Shown here: in pieces, positions 1 through 8,427 of the stretch
Numbering within the stretch: the stretch's first letter is position 1
Layout of the letters: each line of letters begins with the position of its first letter
Source of the DNA: Nostoc sp. UHCC 0870
GTDB lineage: Bacteria > Cyanobacteriota > Cyanobacteriia > Cyanobacteriales > Nostocaceae
Direction: 5' to 3'
Assembly: GCF_022063185.1 (NCBI RefSeq)
Contig: NZ_CP091913.1
Coordinates: forward strand, 6,357,061 to 6,421,060
Length of the DNA stretch: 64,000 nucleotides
The notes under the pieces: model-generated
The model's database searches: none
Told to the model about the DNA's origin: nothing
The model's input: the letters and a program-made list of their open reading frames with translations, nothing else
Made by a program: the position numbers and the translations under genes

Positions 1-2
1 GA

Positions 3-143
3 GTGATTAGAATCGTCCGTTCCCAAGGGCAATCTTTAGAAGAATTAACAGCACAGTTACTAGCCGATGACCCTTTGTTAGACCAGCAACAACGGCGTTG
101 GCTGAGTAAATTAGTGAGTCAAGCTTGGGAGAGTTTTACTTGA
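3..143 (+). CDS. C-terminal end of an unrecognised protein (partial)
   Basis: An open frame enters from the left edge and ends with TGA at 141-143. The last 46 residues are visible and end in QAWESFT. They are helical and rich in Q, L and E (LEELTAQLLADD is one stretch). The real start lies outside the window. No family is recognised from this fragment. Confidence 0.5.
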   Translation: MIRIVRSQGQSLEELTAQLLADDPLLDQQQRRWLSKLVSQAWESFT

Positions 144-283
144 AGCGGCAGGAGACAGTCCTGATAAAAAAAGTTTCATCTTTATTGAGGTGAATTGAGA
201 TTTAGCTTATATAGGTGGAAAATCTCATTGTAGATTGTAAAGTGCTGCCATCCGAATTGGATGAGCGTACTGGTATTTGATTT

Positions 284-472
284 ATGAAATATATGTTCCG
301 GCAACCTATCCTGGATGGGTTGCCGGAAATTGAGCTGATTAATCGAACTACAAACGAAGAAATCTCTTTAGGTACTTATGCCTCTGGCATTTTTAGCACT
401 TATATTCCGCTTGCGTATATGGAATTCTTATATACACATCCAAAAGATTGTTTATCGCTTAAATTGGAGTAA
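284..472 (+). CDS. possible small hypothetical protein
   Basis: A 62-residue open frame begins with ATG at 284. It has a normal amino-acid mix (MKYMFRQPILDGLPEIELIN) and no transmembrane segment or known motif. No clear ribosome binding site precedes it. It sits alone in the gap before the rhodanese gene and could be a remnant or chance frame. Confidence 0.25.
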   Translation: MKYMFRQPILDGLPEIELINRTTNEEISLGTYASGIFSTYIPLAYMEFLYTHPKDCLSLKLE

Positions 473-561
473 ATTCTGCGGATCAAGCAACTTACCTGCT
501 GCTAGGTGTGACTTACATCTGGCAGGTTTCATTAGTAATATGTGGACAGCTAAACAAAATG

Positions 562-1524
562 ATGAAAACACAGGAATTTTTTGGGGCAAAGTTTCAAAAA
601 AATAAACTATTTGCTTTAGGCGTAGCAATTTGTGCTTGTTTGTTAATCACTCCCATGTTGCATTTGCCAGCCTGGGGAACTCCATCTAGCACTAAGATTC
701 AGTTTGTTTCGCCTAATTGGGTGGCGGAGAATGCTAAAGACCCCAATCTCAGAATTTTGGATGTGCGGAATGCAGCTCTAGAATATGTAGCTGGTCACTT
801 ACCTGGAGCAGTCAATATTCCTGATAAAGCCTTTCGTGGCCCCAAGGAAGGTCTACCGGTGCAATATTGGGACAATCAAAGATTAGGAGAAATATTTGCT
901 AATTCAGGAGTAACAAATAATAGCCGTGTCCTCGTTTACTCTGATGGCATAGATGTCTTAGGTGCAACGATGGTAGCTTATTTGCTAGAACGTTCTGGAG
1001 TGAAGAATATAGCTGTATTAGATGGAGGTTATAAAGGTTACGCAGCCGCATCTCAGCCAGTAACGAAGGAATTTCCCAAATATAAAGTAGGTAAATTCAC
1101 AGTCAAGTATAATCCTGCTGTGCGTGTCTCATTAAGTGAAGTGAGAAAACTGATTGGCAACAAAGGTATTACATTCATAGACGCTAGACCCCCAGATTTA
1201 TTCCAAGGAAAGGAAAAGCTTTGGGTACGCAATGGACACATTCCTGGTGCGCGAAATATTCCTTGGACTAGCTTTACAGATCCTGAAAATCTTCACAAAT
1301 TCAAATCTTTGGATGAAATCAAACAAATCCTAGCTGACAAAAAAATTACTCCAGCCGATGACATTATTGTTAGTTGCAGCACAGGGCAGGAAGCAACTCT
1401 ACAATATATGGTGTTAAAGTATTTGCTGGGTTATCCCAAAGTTCGGGTTTATGAAGGTTCTTGGACTGAGTACAGCACTCAATCGGACGTACCTGTGGCT
1501 ACTGGTCCAGAACAGGTAAGCTAA
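562..1524 (+). CDS. secreted two-domain rhodanese (sulfurtransferase)
   Basis: A 320-residue protein that probably transfers sulfur from thiosulfate or 3-mercaptopyruvate to a thiophilic acceptor. The N-terminus has basic residues, a hydrophobic stretch (ALGVAICACLLITPMLHL) and a likely signal-peptidase site near AWG, so the protein is probably exported. Two rhodanese domains follow: an inactive-looking N-terminal domain (DVRNAALEYVAGHLPGAVN) and a C-terminal domain with the active-site loop CSTGQEAT, whose cysteine is about residue 272. The start could also be the ATG at 559; an ATG further upstream would place extra residues before the signal peptide. The domain assignment is firm; the physiological substrate is unknown. 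Confidence 0.85.
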   Translation: MKTQEFFGAKFQKNKLFALGVAICACLLITPMLHLPAWGTPSSTKIQFVSPNWVAENAKDPNLRILDVRNAALEYVAGHLPGAVNIPDKAFRGPKEGLPVQYWDNQRLGEIFANSGVTNNSRVLVYSDGIDVLGATMVAYLLERSGVKNIAVLDGGYKGYAAASQPVTKEFPKYKVGKFTVKYNPAVRVSLSEVRKLIGNKGITFIDARPPDLFQGKEKLWVRNGHIPGARNIPWTSFTDPENLHKFKSLDEIKQILADKKITPADDIIVSCSTGQEATLQYMVLKYLLGYPKVRVYEGSWTEYSTQSDVPVATGPEQVS

Positions 1525-1625
1525 GTTACTAGCTAATTCGTAATTCGTAATTGACAAATGGGTCGGAGTCCCGAAAATATATGTACTCTTCGGGAAGCCG
1601 ATATCATAAGTGGGGTGAATAACTT

Positions 1626-3350
1626 TTATACAGTCCGATAAGTAACGGGGGTTTTACTTATCAACTCTTGTAATAAACCATACTCTAAACCCTCGACCAC
1701 TGCTTGATAGGAAGCTGCCAAGATATTTGTTGAAACTCCGATAGTTGTCCAGCGTTGAGAACCATTACCAGATTCTACTAAAACACGGGTTTTGGATGCT
1801 GTTCCCCGATTTCCGTTGAGAATCCGCACTTTGTAATCTGTTAGCTCAAAGTTGGCGATTTGAGGATAGAAATTCATCAAAGCTTTGCGTAAAGCTGCAT
1901 CTAACGCAGCGACAGGGCCATTTCCTTCGGCGGCTTCTAATTTATTTTCACCATTCACAGCTAATTTCACTGTAGCTAGAGCATTACTAGTTTCGTTCCC
2001 CTCCACTAAATCACAGTGGACTTGGAAACCCTTAATCTCAAAAAATTTCTGGCGATCGCCTAAAGCTTCGTACACTAACAGAGCAAAACTAGCCTCAGCC
2101 GCCTCAAATTGATACCCTTCACTTTCTAATTCTTTGAGACGCTGGAGAATTTGCCTAGCCTCTGGGGATTGCTTGTCAAGCTCAATTCCCAAAGTACGCG
2201 CCTTAGCTAACACATTACTGATACCCGACTGTTCAGAAATGACAATGCGGCGGCGATTTCCTACTTGTTCTGGCTGAATGTGTTCGTAAGTAAGCGGATT
2301 CCGTTCCACAGCCGAGACATGAATACCACCTTTATGGGCAAAAGCCGAACGTCCTACAAACGGTGCGTGTTCATCAGGGGCTAAGTTAACTACTTCACTG
2401 ACAAAATGACTAGCTTCTGCAAGTTGATGCAGCTGGTGTTCAGGGATACAACTATAGCCCAGTTTCAGCTGTAAATTAGGAATAAGTGAACATAGGTTAG
2501 CATTGCCACACCTTTCACCGTAACCGTTAATTGTGCCTTGTACCATTGTTGCCCCTGCCATAACTGCTGCTAGGGCATTGGCGATCGCTGTATCTGAATC
2601 ATTATGAGTATGAATACCGATTTGGGGAATTGGGGACTGGTGATGAAGTAGTTCTGTTAGCGGTAGCGCGGCGTTTAGCCGGTGCTGAGTGCTGAGTTTT
2701 GAGTGAGATTCCCCACTCGTCACTCGGTACTCATAACTCAGCACTGAATTAACTACATCTTGAACAACTTGACTAACTTCGTGAGGTAAAGTCCCGCCAT
2801 TAGTATCACAGAGGACTAGCCATTCAGCACCAGCTGCCATTGCTGCCTCTAATGTCTGTAAAGCATAATCTTGATTATGCTTGTAGCCATCAAACCAGTG
2901 TTCGGCATCGTAAATTACCCGTCGCCCTTGAGCGCGAAAAAACTCGATAGTATCGCGGATCATCGCCAGATTTTCTTCTAAAGTAGTTTTTAGACCTGAT
3001 GTGACGTGTAAATCCCACGATTTGCCAAAAATTGTGACCCAGCGAGTCCCCGCAGTCAGAATAGCTTGTAGCATTGGTTCATCGGCGGCATTAGTATGAG
3101 GACGACGAGTTGAACAAAATGCCACAATTTCTGATTGTTTAAGCGGATTCTCTTGTAGTTGCCAGAAAAATTTAACATCCTTAGGGTTAGCCCCAGGCCA
3201 ACCGCCTTCAATAAAAGGAACTCCTAATTGGTCAAGTCTATAAGCAATGCGTAGCTTGTCTTCTATGGAAACTGATAACCCTTCGCGCTGAGTGCCATCC
3301 CGTAGAGTGGTGTCATAAAGCCAAATATGGGGTGAGGGATTTGTGGTCAT
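1626..3350 (-). CDS. cimA: (R)-citramalate synthase with a repeat-derived insert
   Basis: About 574 residues. It condenses acetyl-CoA with pyruvate to citramalate, the first step of threonine-independent isoleucine synthesis. The N-terminal TIM barrel shows LYDTTLRDGTQ near the start and the metal-binding HTHNDSDTA motif. The C-terminal part is a LeuA-type allosteric dimer domain. The ATG at 3350 is preferred because the following residues (MTTNPSPHIWLYDTTLRDG) match the usual family start; an upstream ATG at 3392 would add 14 unlikely residues. Residues about 204-236 (window 2640-2740) are unusual: this DNA is an intergenic-type repeat with GTGCTGAGT units that reads through in frame. The insert lies just before the HTHND strand, probably in a surface loop. 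Confidence 0.9.
   Translation of the reverse strand: MTTNPSPHIWLYDTTLRDGTQREGLSVSIEDKLRIAYRLDQLGVPFIEGGWPGANPKDVKFFWQLQENPLKQSEIVAFCSTRRPHTNAADEPMLQAILTAGTRWVTIFGKSWDLHVTSGLKTTLEENLAMIRDTIEFFRAQGRRVIYDAEHWFDGYKHNQDYALQTLEAAMAAGAEWLVLCDTNGGTLPHEVSQVVQDVVNSVLSYEYRVTSGESHSKLSTQHRLNAALPLTELLHHQSPIPQIGIHTHNDSDTAIANALAAVMAGATMVQGTINGYGERCGNANLCSLIPNLQLKLGYSCIPEHQLHQLAEASHFVSEVVNLAPDEHAPFVGRSAFAHKGGIHVSAVERNPLTYEHIQPEQVGNRRRIVISEQSGISNVLAKARTLGIELDKQSPEARQILQRLKELESEGYQFEAAEASFALLVYEALGDRQKFFEIKGFQVHCDLVEGNETSNALATVKLAVNGENKLEAAEGNGPVAALDAALRKALMNFYPQIANFELTDYKVRILNGNRGTASKTRVLVESGNGSQRWTTIGVSTNILAASYQAVVEGLEYGLLQELISKTPVTYRTV
2656..2690 (+). repeat. small dispersed repeat, copy inside cimA
   Basis: This 35-bp block begins GTTAGCGGTAGCGCGGCG and is identical to 29841-29875 between the GAPDH and pyruvate kinase genes. 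A diverged inverted copy lies at about 63864-63892. In each place it is joined to GTGCTGAGT-type units. It contains a small possible hairpin (CGGC, GTTTA, GCCG). Confidence 0.85.
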
Positions 3351-3426
3351 AAAACTAAAACTCGTGGATACAACTTGAAAGGCAATGTGCAAAGATACAA
3401 CAAAAAGTCTATTTGGTATTTAGAAT

Positions 3427-3765
3427 ATGCCTAGGGTACTAGCTCAGGGTCGGACAATTGAGTGTAATAGCGGAGCTAATTTACGCGAAATTCTGCTAAA
3501 AAATGGTATCGACCTCTACAATGGCGGTGCTAGGCTAATAAACTGTCGAGGAATTGGTAGTTGTGGAACCTGTGCGGTTAAAGTAGAAGGTGAGGTGTCA
3601 GTAGCGAATTGGCGTGATCAAACGCGGCGATCGCTTCCTCCCCATTCTCCTACAAAAGACCTGCGTTTAGCCTGTCAGACTCAAGTACTAGGCGATGTAA
3701 AAGTAACTAAATTTGACGGATTTTGGGGTCAAGGTTCTCAAATCGTGTGGCAAACAGAAGGTTAG
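3427..3765 (+). CDS. [2Fe-2S] ferredoxin
   Basis: A 112-residue soluble electron carrier. Cysteines at 40, 46, 49 and 83 form a C-X5-C-X2-C plus distal C pattern; the X5 spacing is that of adrenodoxin-like rather than photosynthetic plant-type ferredoxins. About 10 residues around RRSLPPHSPTK, between the third and fourth cysteine, look like a low-complexity insert and are encoded by DNA containing a HIP1 octamer. The gene is divergent from cimA. A small membrane-anchored protein follows 21 bp downstream, so the two may be co-transcribed. The redox partner is unknown. Confidence 0.8.
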   Translation: MPRVLAQGRTIECNSGANLREILLKNGIDLYNGGARLINCRGIGSCGTCAVKVEGEVSVANWRDQTRRSLPPHSPTKDLRLACQTQVLGDVKVTKFDGFWGQGSQIVWQTEG

Positions 3766-3786
3766 GTTAAAAAGGAGAAAACCAAG

Positions 3787-4248
3787 ATGGGCAGATGGAC
3801 ACCGCTAGTTTTGATGGCTGGAGGCGTGGCGATTTTAATGGGTACATTGCTAGGGATTAACTTTCCAATGGGTGAAGCACAAAAACTTAGTAGCAACGCC
3901 CCAGGTGATAAAGCATCAAAAGTGTTGCCAGCCAACATTAATGTTAATAGCTCCGCACCCAGTAAAGGTAGGAGTAATGCTACTACACCTGAAAACAGAA
4001 ATAATGTAGCTCAAGAAGATTTCAACACAAATGATAATGCTAGTGATAACACTAATGAAGAGAGAGGCAATGTTACCCAAGAGGATCGCCGATCCACAAG
4101 CCAAACAAACGTAGCTCAAAGTAACGCTAACAACGAATCATTTTCATCTTCTGACAATAACAATACTTCAGATACAGCTAGGGAAGTACAATCAACAAAT
4201 ACTTCATCCGGTAACACAAATCGAGAACCTATTCGCGCTTTGTGGTAA
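3787..4248 (+). CDS. membrane-anchored asparagine-rich hypothetical protein
   Basis: A 153-residue protein. One N-terminal hydrophobic segment (PLVLMAGGVAILMGTLLGI) is followed by a low-complexity tail very rich in N, S, T, D and E. An AGGAG ribosome binding site lies about 9 bases before the ATG at 3787. The likely topology is a single anchor with a disordered tail outside the cytoplasm. It directly follows the ferredoxin gene. No family is recognised. Confidence 0.65.
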   Translation: MGRWTPLVLMAGGVAILMGTLLGINFPMGEAQKLSSNAPGDKASKVLPANINVNSSAPSKGRSNATTPENRNNVAQEDFNTNDNASDNTNEERGNVTQEDRRSTSQTNVAQSNANNESFSSSDNNNTSDTAREVQSTNTSSGNTNREPIRALW

Positions 4249-4349
4249 TTGGGGATGGGGGATTGGGTATTTGGGTGAAAACTTCTCCCTTTCCCTTGTA
4301 TCCCCTCTTATTGGAAGCCCCGTCTTCAGCGTAAGCAAGGCGGGGTAGT

Positions 4350-5345
4350 TCACACATACTTGTGGTACACAAAATATGGTTTAAGTTGTTCACGAATTTC
4401 ATCATAGTTACGCACTATCTCTGGTAATAATTTTAGCGGTCTTGGTTGAATTAAGCTCTTATAATCTAAGGTGTCTTTTGCCTCTAAACCTAAAAATTCT
4501 AAAATCTTGAATATAGTTATCTCTGGTGCATTACATAGTTCTTCATAAGTAATCGACACATAATCTGTTTGAGACAAAGCATCAATATTTTGCAAGAAGT
4601 AGGTTGTTGATGTAACAGCACTGCGAGTGAATCGACGTAATCCTAAATCAAAGTATGATGAATATAATAGCTGGTGATACCAGCGTTTAAAAGAGTTTTT
4701 GAATGTATCTTGATATCTATTAGAAACTAAATTAGCATATTCATTTCTATTAGATAACATAGAGCGTTCTGCTTTTAACTTGGAATTTATGACATGAATT
4801 GGATGTCTGTGAATGAATATGAATTTAGCTTGTGGAAAAACACTTTTAACATACATGAAGTGTTGATAGCACCAGGGATTACTGAGCAATAGTGGTCTAT
4901 TGGTATCAGATATGAATTGAATCTTCTTGCATAACTCTTTAAAGATATGTAGATTGTCAGGATTCAAATGAAATTGATATCCACAATTCTGGAGAATAAA
5001 TCCATACTCCTCTGGTAAATTTGGAGTTACCTCTACGTTATCAATTACGCGATCCTTAACTCCTAATGATACAAGTAGTTCTAGCAAGTCTTGGCAAGCC
5101 TGATCTTCCTTGTTGTTTAAATAATTGGACAAAATTTCATTATATTTTATGACATGATAAGCCTTAATAAAGTTGAAAGACTGGGTTTTTACCAATGTCT
5201 GATACAAAACTGTTGTGCCAGAACGATGTTCTGCCATAATAAAAACGGGATTAAAATCAATTTTATCTAGTAAATCTAAGTGTTTTGTATCAGGAGTAGA
5301 TTTAGTGTTAACTAATCGCTTTGCTTCTGTTTCTATCTTTGCCAT
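4350..5345 (-). CDS. sulfotransferase family protein
   Basis: A 331-residue protein of the PAPS-dependent sulfotransferase fold. The N-terminal 5'-phosphosulfate loop is visible as EHRSGTTVLYQTL (about residues 39-51), and a second conserved region FIFIHRHPIHVINSKL resembles the 3'-phosphate-binding segment. It should transfer sulfuryl groups from PAPS to a hydroxyl or amine on a polysaccharide, lipid or small molecule; the acceptor cannot be read from sequence. It stands alone between two intergenic spacers. The codon mix is AT-richer than its neighbours, which fits accessory origin but does not prove it. Confidence 0.75.
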   Translation of the reverse strand: MAKIETEAKRLVNTKSTPDTKHLDLLDKIDFNPVFIMAEHRSGTTVLYQTLVKTQSFNFIKAYHVIKYNEILSNYLNNKEDQACQDLLELLVSLGVKDRVIDNVEVTPNLPEEYGFILQNCGYQFHLNPDNLHIFKELCKKIQFISDTNRPLLLSNPWCYQHFMYVKSVFPQAKFIFIHRHPIHVINSKLKAERSMLSNRNEYANLVSNRYQDTFKNSFKRWYHQLLYSSYFDLGLRRFTRSAVTSTTYFLQNIDALSQTDYVSITYEELCNAPEITIFKILEFLGLEAKDTLDYKSLIQPRPLKLLPEIVRNYDEIREQLKPYFVYHKYV

Positions 5346-5704
5346 ATTACACGTTTGTCTTCAATTAATAATTCCTGTTAGAAGTGACACATTTCACACA
5401 CTGTCCTGATTACAGGTAATTATAGTGACTAAATTATACCACAAAACCTACACTCATTAGAAGAGCAAACTTAGAATTAGGGCGATAGTGATGGTGCTTG
5501 CGCCCGTCGGAAGAGATTGGGTGCAGTGCAGTGCTGGAAGCAATAACTCTTTTACTTACAAGTGATCGCCCACATCTCAACAGCTAAAAATAAACTCTTC
5601 CTGTACCTTACTGAGATGAGAGTCGCTATAGTAGTTGATCAAAAGTTATGATTCATTAGTTATGTAGTAATAGTAAATAGCTAATGATAAATGACTAATG
5701 ACTA
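5346..5704. other. intergenic region upstream of thiO-thiG
   Basis: About 360 bases without a convincing gene. The right end (5678-5711) holds imperfect tandem ATGACTA units that run into the next start codon. I looked for a TPP riboswitch because the downstream gene is in thiamine synthesis. Only a short ACTGAGATGAGAG stretch resembles one element and the rest of the conserved core is absent, so none is called. Confidence 0.5.
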
Positions 5705-5711
5705 ATGACTA
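5678..5711 (+). repeat. ATGACTA-type tandem repeat overlapping the thiO-thiG start
   Basis: Imperfect 7-base units (ATGATAA, ATGACTA, ATGACTA, ATGACTA) end in the ATGACTAGTG that starts the gene. Several ATG triplets lie in different frames because the unit is 7 bases, so a change in copy number would alter start context. Confidence 0.7.
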
Positions 5712-7672
5712 GTGAGATTGTAATTATTGGTGGCGGCGTTATTGGTTTGGCGATCGCCGTTGAATTGAAGTTACGCGGGGCAAATGTCACCGTGCTTTGT
5801 CGTGATTTTCAAGCTGCTGCTTCCCACGCCGCCGCCGGGATGTTAGCCCCAGATGCGGAAAAAATCACTGATGAGTCCATTAAGTCTTTGTGCTGGCGAT
5901 CGCGCTCATTATATCCAGACTGGACGCAAAAATTAGCAGATTTAACAGGTTTAAATACTGGTTACTGGGCTTGCGGGATTTTAGCCCCGGTTTATGAACA
6001 GCAGGGGGATAGGGGAGCAGAGGCGCAGGGGAGCAGAGAAAATTCGCCTGCATACTGGTTAGACCAAACTGCTATCCATCAATATCAGCCAGGATTGGGA
6101 ACAGATGTAGTTGGCGGTTGGTGGTATCCAGAGGATGCCCAAGTTGATAATCGGGCTTTAGTTCGTGTATTGCGGGCGGCGGCTGAGTCTTTGGGTGTGG
6201 AACTCAAGGATGGTATTGCAGTAGAAGCCTTCCTACAGCAACAGGGACAGGTTGTAGGTGTTCAAACCAACACAGGAGTAATTCGCGCTGACCATTATGT
6301 TTTGGCTACGGGTGCTTGGGCAAATGAATTAATACCATTGCCCGTATTTCCCCGCAAAGGACAAATGTTGAGTGTAAGAGTCCCTGAGTTTGTCCCAGAA
6401 CTGCCCTTAAAGCGGGTGTTATTTGGAGAGAATACTTACATCGTACCCAGGCGTAATCGTTCTATTATTATTGGGGCAACTAGCGAAGATGTGGGCTTTA
6501 CTCCCCATAACACCCCGGCTGGCATTCAAAAGTTACTTCAAGGAGCAATTCGCTTATATCCGCAATTACAGCACTATCCGATTCAAGAATTTTGGTGGGG
6601 ATTTCGCCCCGAAACGCCTGATGAATCTCCCATATTAGGAACTAGCCACTGTGCAAATCTCACCTTGGCTACAGGTCATTACCGCAACGGTATCTTACTT
6701 GCACCCATCACCGCCCAACTCATTGCTGATTTAGTCTGGGAACAAAAATCTGACCCTCTCCTGAACCATTTCCACTATTCACGCTGTCAAAAACAGCCAT
6801 CTACCCCTACCACAATGCGTATCCACCCCTCAATCCCCACTCCCCACTCAGAACTCAGCACCCAGAACTCAGCACTCACTCATGACTCAACACTCATCAT
6901 CGCTGGTAAAACCTTTCATTCCCGTTTGATGACGGGAACAGGCAAATATCGCAGCATCGAAGATATGCAGCGAAGTGTAGAGGCTAGTGGTTGCCAAATA
7001 GTCACTGTAGCAGTGCGCCGGGTACAAACTAAAGCACCAGGACATGAAGGTTTAGCGGAAGCATTAGATTGGTCAAAAATCTGGATGTTGCCCAATACAG
7101 CAGGTTGTCAAACCGCAGAAGAAGCGATTCGGGTGGCGCGTTTGGGACGAGAAATGGCGAAGCTATTGGGACAGGAAGATAATAATTTTATCAAGTTAGA
7201 AGTCATCCCAGACCCGAAATATTTACTACCTGATCCAATTGGCACACTCCAAGCCGCCGAACAACTGGTAAAAGAAGGTTTTGCGGTGTTGCCATATATT
7301 AACGCTGACCCTATGCTAGCCAAACGCTTAGAAGAGGCAGGCTGTGCGACTGTCATGCCGTTAGCTTCTCCCATTGGTTCGGGACAAGGGTTAAAAACAA
7401 CGGCGAATATTCAGATTATTATTGAAAATGCCAAAATACCTGTAGTTGTAGACGCTGGTATTGGCGCACCCTCAGAAGCGTCTCAAGCAATGGAATTAGG
7501 GGCAGATGCGTTGTTAATTAATAGTGCGATCGCATTAGCTCAAAATCCCGTAGCAATGGCACGCGCGATGAATTTAGCCACACAAGCCGGTCGTCTAGCC
7601 TATTTAGCTGGAAGAATGCCCATCAGAACCAACGCCAGTGCTAGTTCTCCTCTGACTGGTACGATTAGTTAA
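5705..7672 (+). CDS. thiO-thiG: bifunctional glycine oxidase ThiO / thiazole synthase ThiG
   Basis: A 655-residue fusion for the thiazole half of thiamine. Residues about 1-365 are FAD-dependent ThiO (dinucleotide motif GGGVIGLAIAVE near residue 8; C-terminal TGHYRNGILLAP). It oxidises glycine to dehydroglycine. Residues about 395-655 are ThiG, with the NTAGCQTAEEA motif and the Schiff-base lysine in FIKLEVIPDP. The linker (window about 6815-6895) is built of ACTCAGCACTC-like repeat DNA read in frame. A second small insert (GDRGAEAQGSREN, near residue 100) comes from AGGGGAGCAG-type intergenic repeat. The start ATG is the last of several tandem ATGACTA units. The fusion of these two enzymes is known in cyanobacteria; the repeat-derived linker is what stands out here. 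Confidence 0.92.
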   Translation: MTSEIVIIGGGVIGLAIAVELKLRGANVTVLCRDFQAAASHAAAGMLAPDAEKITDESIKSLCWRSRSLYPDWTQKLADLTGLNTGYWACGILAPVYEQQGDRGAEAQGSRENSPAYWLDQTAIHQYQPGLGTDVVGGWWYPEDAQVDNRALVRVLRAAAESLGVELKDGIAVEAFLQQQGQVVGVQTNTGVIRADHYVLATGAWANELIPLPVFPRKGQMLSVRVPEFVPELPLKRVLFGENTYIVPRRNRSIIIGATSEDVGFTPHNTPAGIQKLLQGAIRLYPQLQHYPIQEFWWGFRPETPDESPILGTSHCANLTLATGHYRNGILLAPITAQLIADLVWEQKSDPLLNHFHYSRCQKQPSTPTTMRIHPSIPTPHSELSTQNSALTHDSTLIIAGKTFHSRLMTGTGKYRSIEDMQRSVEASGCQIVTVAVRRVQTKAPGHEGLAEALDWSKIWMLPNTAGCQTAEEAIRVARLGREMAKLLGQEDNNFIKLEVIPDPKYLLPDPIGTLQAAEQLVKEGFAVLPYINADPMLAKRLEEAGCATVMPLASPIGSGQGLKTTANIQIIIENAKIPVVVDAGIGAPSEASQAMELGADALLINSAIALAQNPVAMARAMNLATQAGRLAYLAGRMPIRTNASASSPLTGTIS

Positions 7673-7694
7673 AAGGTAATACTAACTATAAGCT

Positions 7695-7820
7695 ATGCTC
7701 CGAGATACTCTGAAGCAAGAAATAGATCAACTCACTCTTAATCCAAATGATTTCTCAGATATATCTGGTGTCACAGTAGTAGATCCACGTAAAATTGTTG
7801 AATCTGCTAGTAACTTGTAG
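7695..7820 (+). CDS. possible 41-residue small protein
   Basis: A short open frame (starts MLRDTLKQEIDQ, ends IVESASNL) begins 22 bases after thiO-thiG stops. The composition looks like a genuine soluble protein fragment. It has no good ribosome binding site and no recognised family. It may be an independent small gene or the leftover start of a longer one. Confidence 0.3.
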   Translation: MLRDTLKQEIDQLTLNPNDFSDISGVTVVDPRKIVESASNL

Positions 7821-7950
7821 ATACTGCCTCATGAGAATATACCTGTAATAAGGATTATTGAGTAATGTAAAGATTTATATCTAATTCGATGAGCATTAGA
7901 TATGTATCTTTATAAGATTAGATAAAAGATTTAGCGCAAGGAATTAATTC

Positions 7951-8130
7951 ATGCCCTATACCAGCGAAGAAGGCGGACTTTTAAATAATTTTGCTAAAGA
8001 GCCAAAGGTTTATCAAGCAGAACCTCCTACAGCCACACAGAAGCGAAACTATATCATTTTAGGAGCTGCTGCCTCGATTTTGGTTGGTGGTTTAATTTTT
8101 GTCGCCTTCTCTGTTTCTCATGTCAGTTGA
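7951..8130 (+). CDS. psb34: Psb34 / ssl1498-family photosystem II accessory protein
   Basis: A 59-residue protein. It begins MPYTSEEGGLLNNFAKEPK, followed by a YQAEPPTATQKRNYI stretch and one C-terminal transmembrane helix (ILGAAASILVGGLIFVAF). This matches the cyanobacterial ssl1498 family. Its member Psb34 binds photosystem II assembly intermediates near CP47 and affects binding of high-light-inducible proteins in the thylakoid membrane. An AAGGA stretch before the ATG can serve as the ribosome binding site, and two terminators follow. A second, interrupted family member lies at 12196-13512. Confidence 0.85.
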   Translation: MPYTSEEGGLLNNFAKEPKVYQAEPPTATQKRNYIILGAAASILVGGLIFVAFSVSHVS

Positions 8131-8162
8131 AAAGACAAAATTTGATTGAAAACTTGTCTTTT
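8130..8162 (+). terminator. weak hairpin after psb34
   Basis: AAAAGACAA (8130-8138) pairs with TTGTCTTTT (8154-8162), starting at the stop codon. The stem is AT-rich, so it is weaker than the next hairpin but likely part of the same transcript end. Confidence 0.5.
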
Positions 8163-8172
8163 GTCTGTATTT

Positions 8173-8203
8173 CAGGTTTCTTTCTCTAGAAGCCTGCTTT
8201 TTT
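8173..8203 (+). terminator. Rho-independent terminator after psb34
   Basis: CAGGTTTC (8173-8180) pairs with GAAGCCTG (8189-8196) over an 8-base loop, followed by CTTTTTTA. Eight paired bases and a T tract are the expected form. Confidence 0.7.
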
Positions 8204-8345
8204 ATCTTTTGTTAAGATTTTTTATAGAGACTAAAAAACTATTTGATATAAGTGTATTCATGAAAACTTCATAAATCAAGATAAAAAGTAGGAAATTTAG
8301 TATAGTTTTATCCTGATTATAGTAATATCCACTTGTTCATAGTCA

Positions 8346-8396
8346 TAGTTTAGACATTAACATTGCTTTGATGCACCTTGTAGAAAGTCTAAACTA
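8346..8396 (+). promoter_or_regulatory. inverted repeat upstream of the TPR gene
   Basis: TAGTTTAGAC (8346-8355) and GTCTAAACTA (8387-8396) are a perfect 10-bp inverted repeat. It lies 32 bases before the ATG at 8428. It could form a leader stem-loop or a protein-binding site. No factor is recognised. Confidence 0.4.
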
Positions 8397-8427
8397 ATTT
8401 TGGTTGTACCTTGGCCGTTGAGCTTCC

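Noticed and set aside
5560..5680. TPP riboswitch upstream of thiO-thiG
   Set aside because: Only ACTGAGATGAGAG looks similar. The second conserved core and the pairing arms of the THI element are missing.
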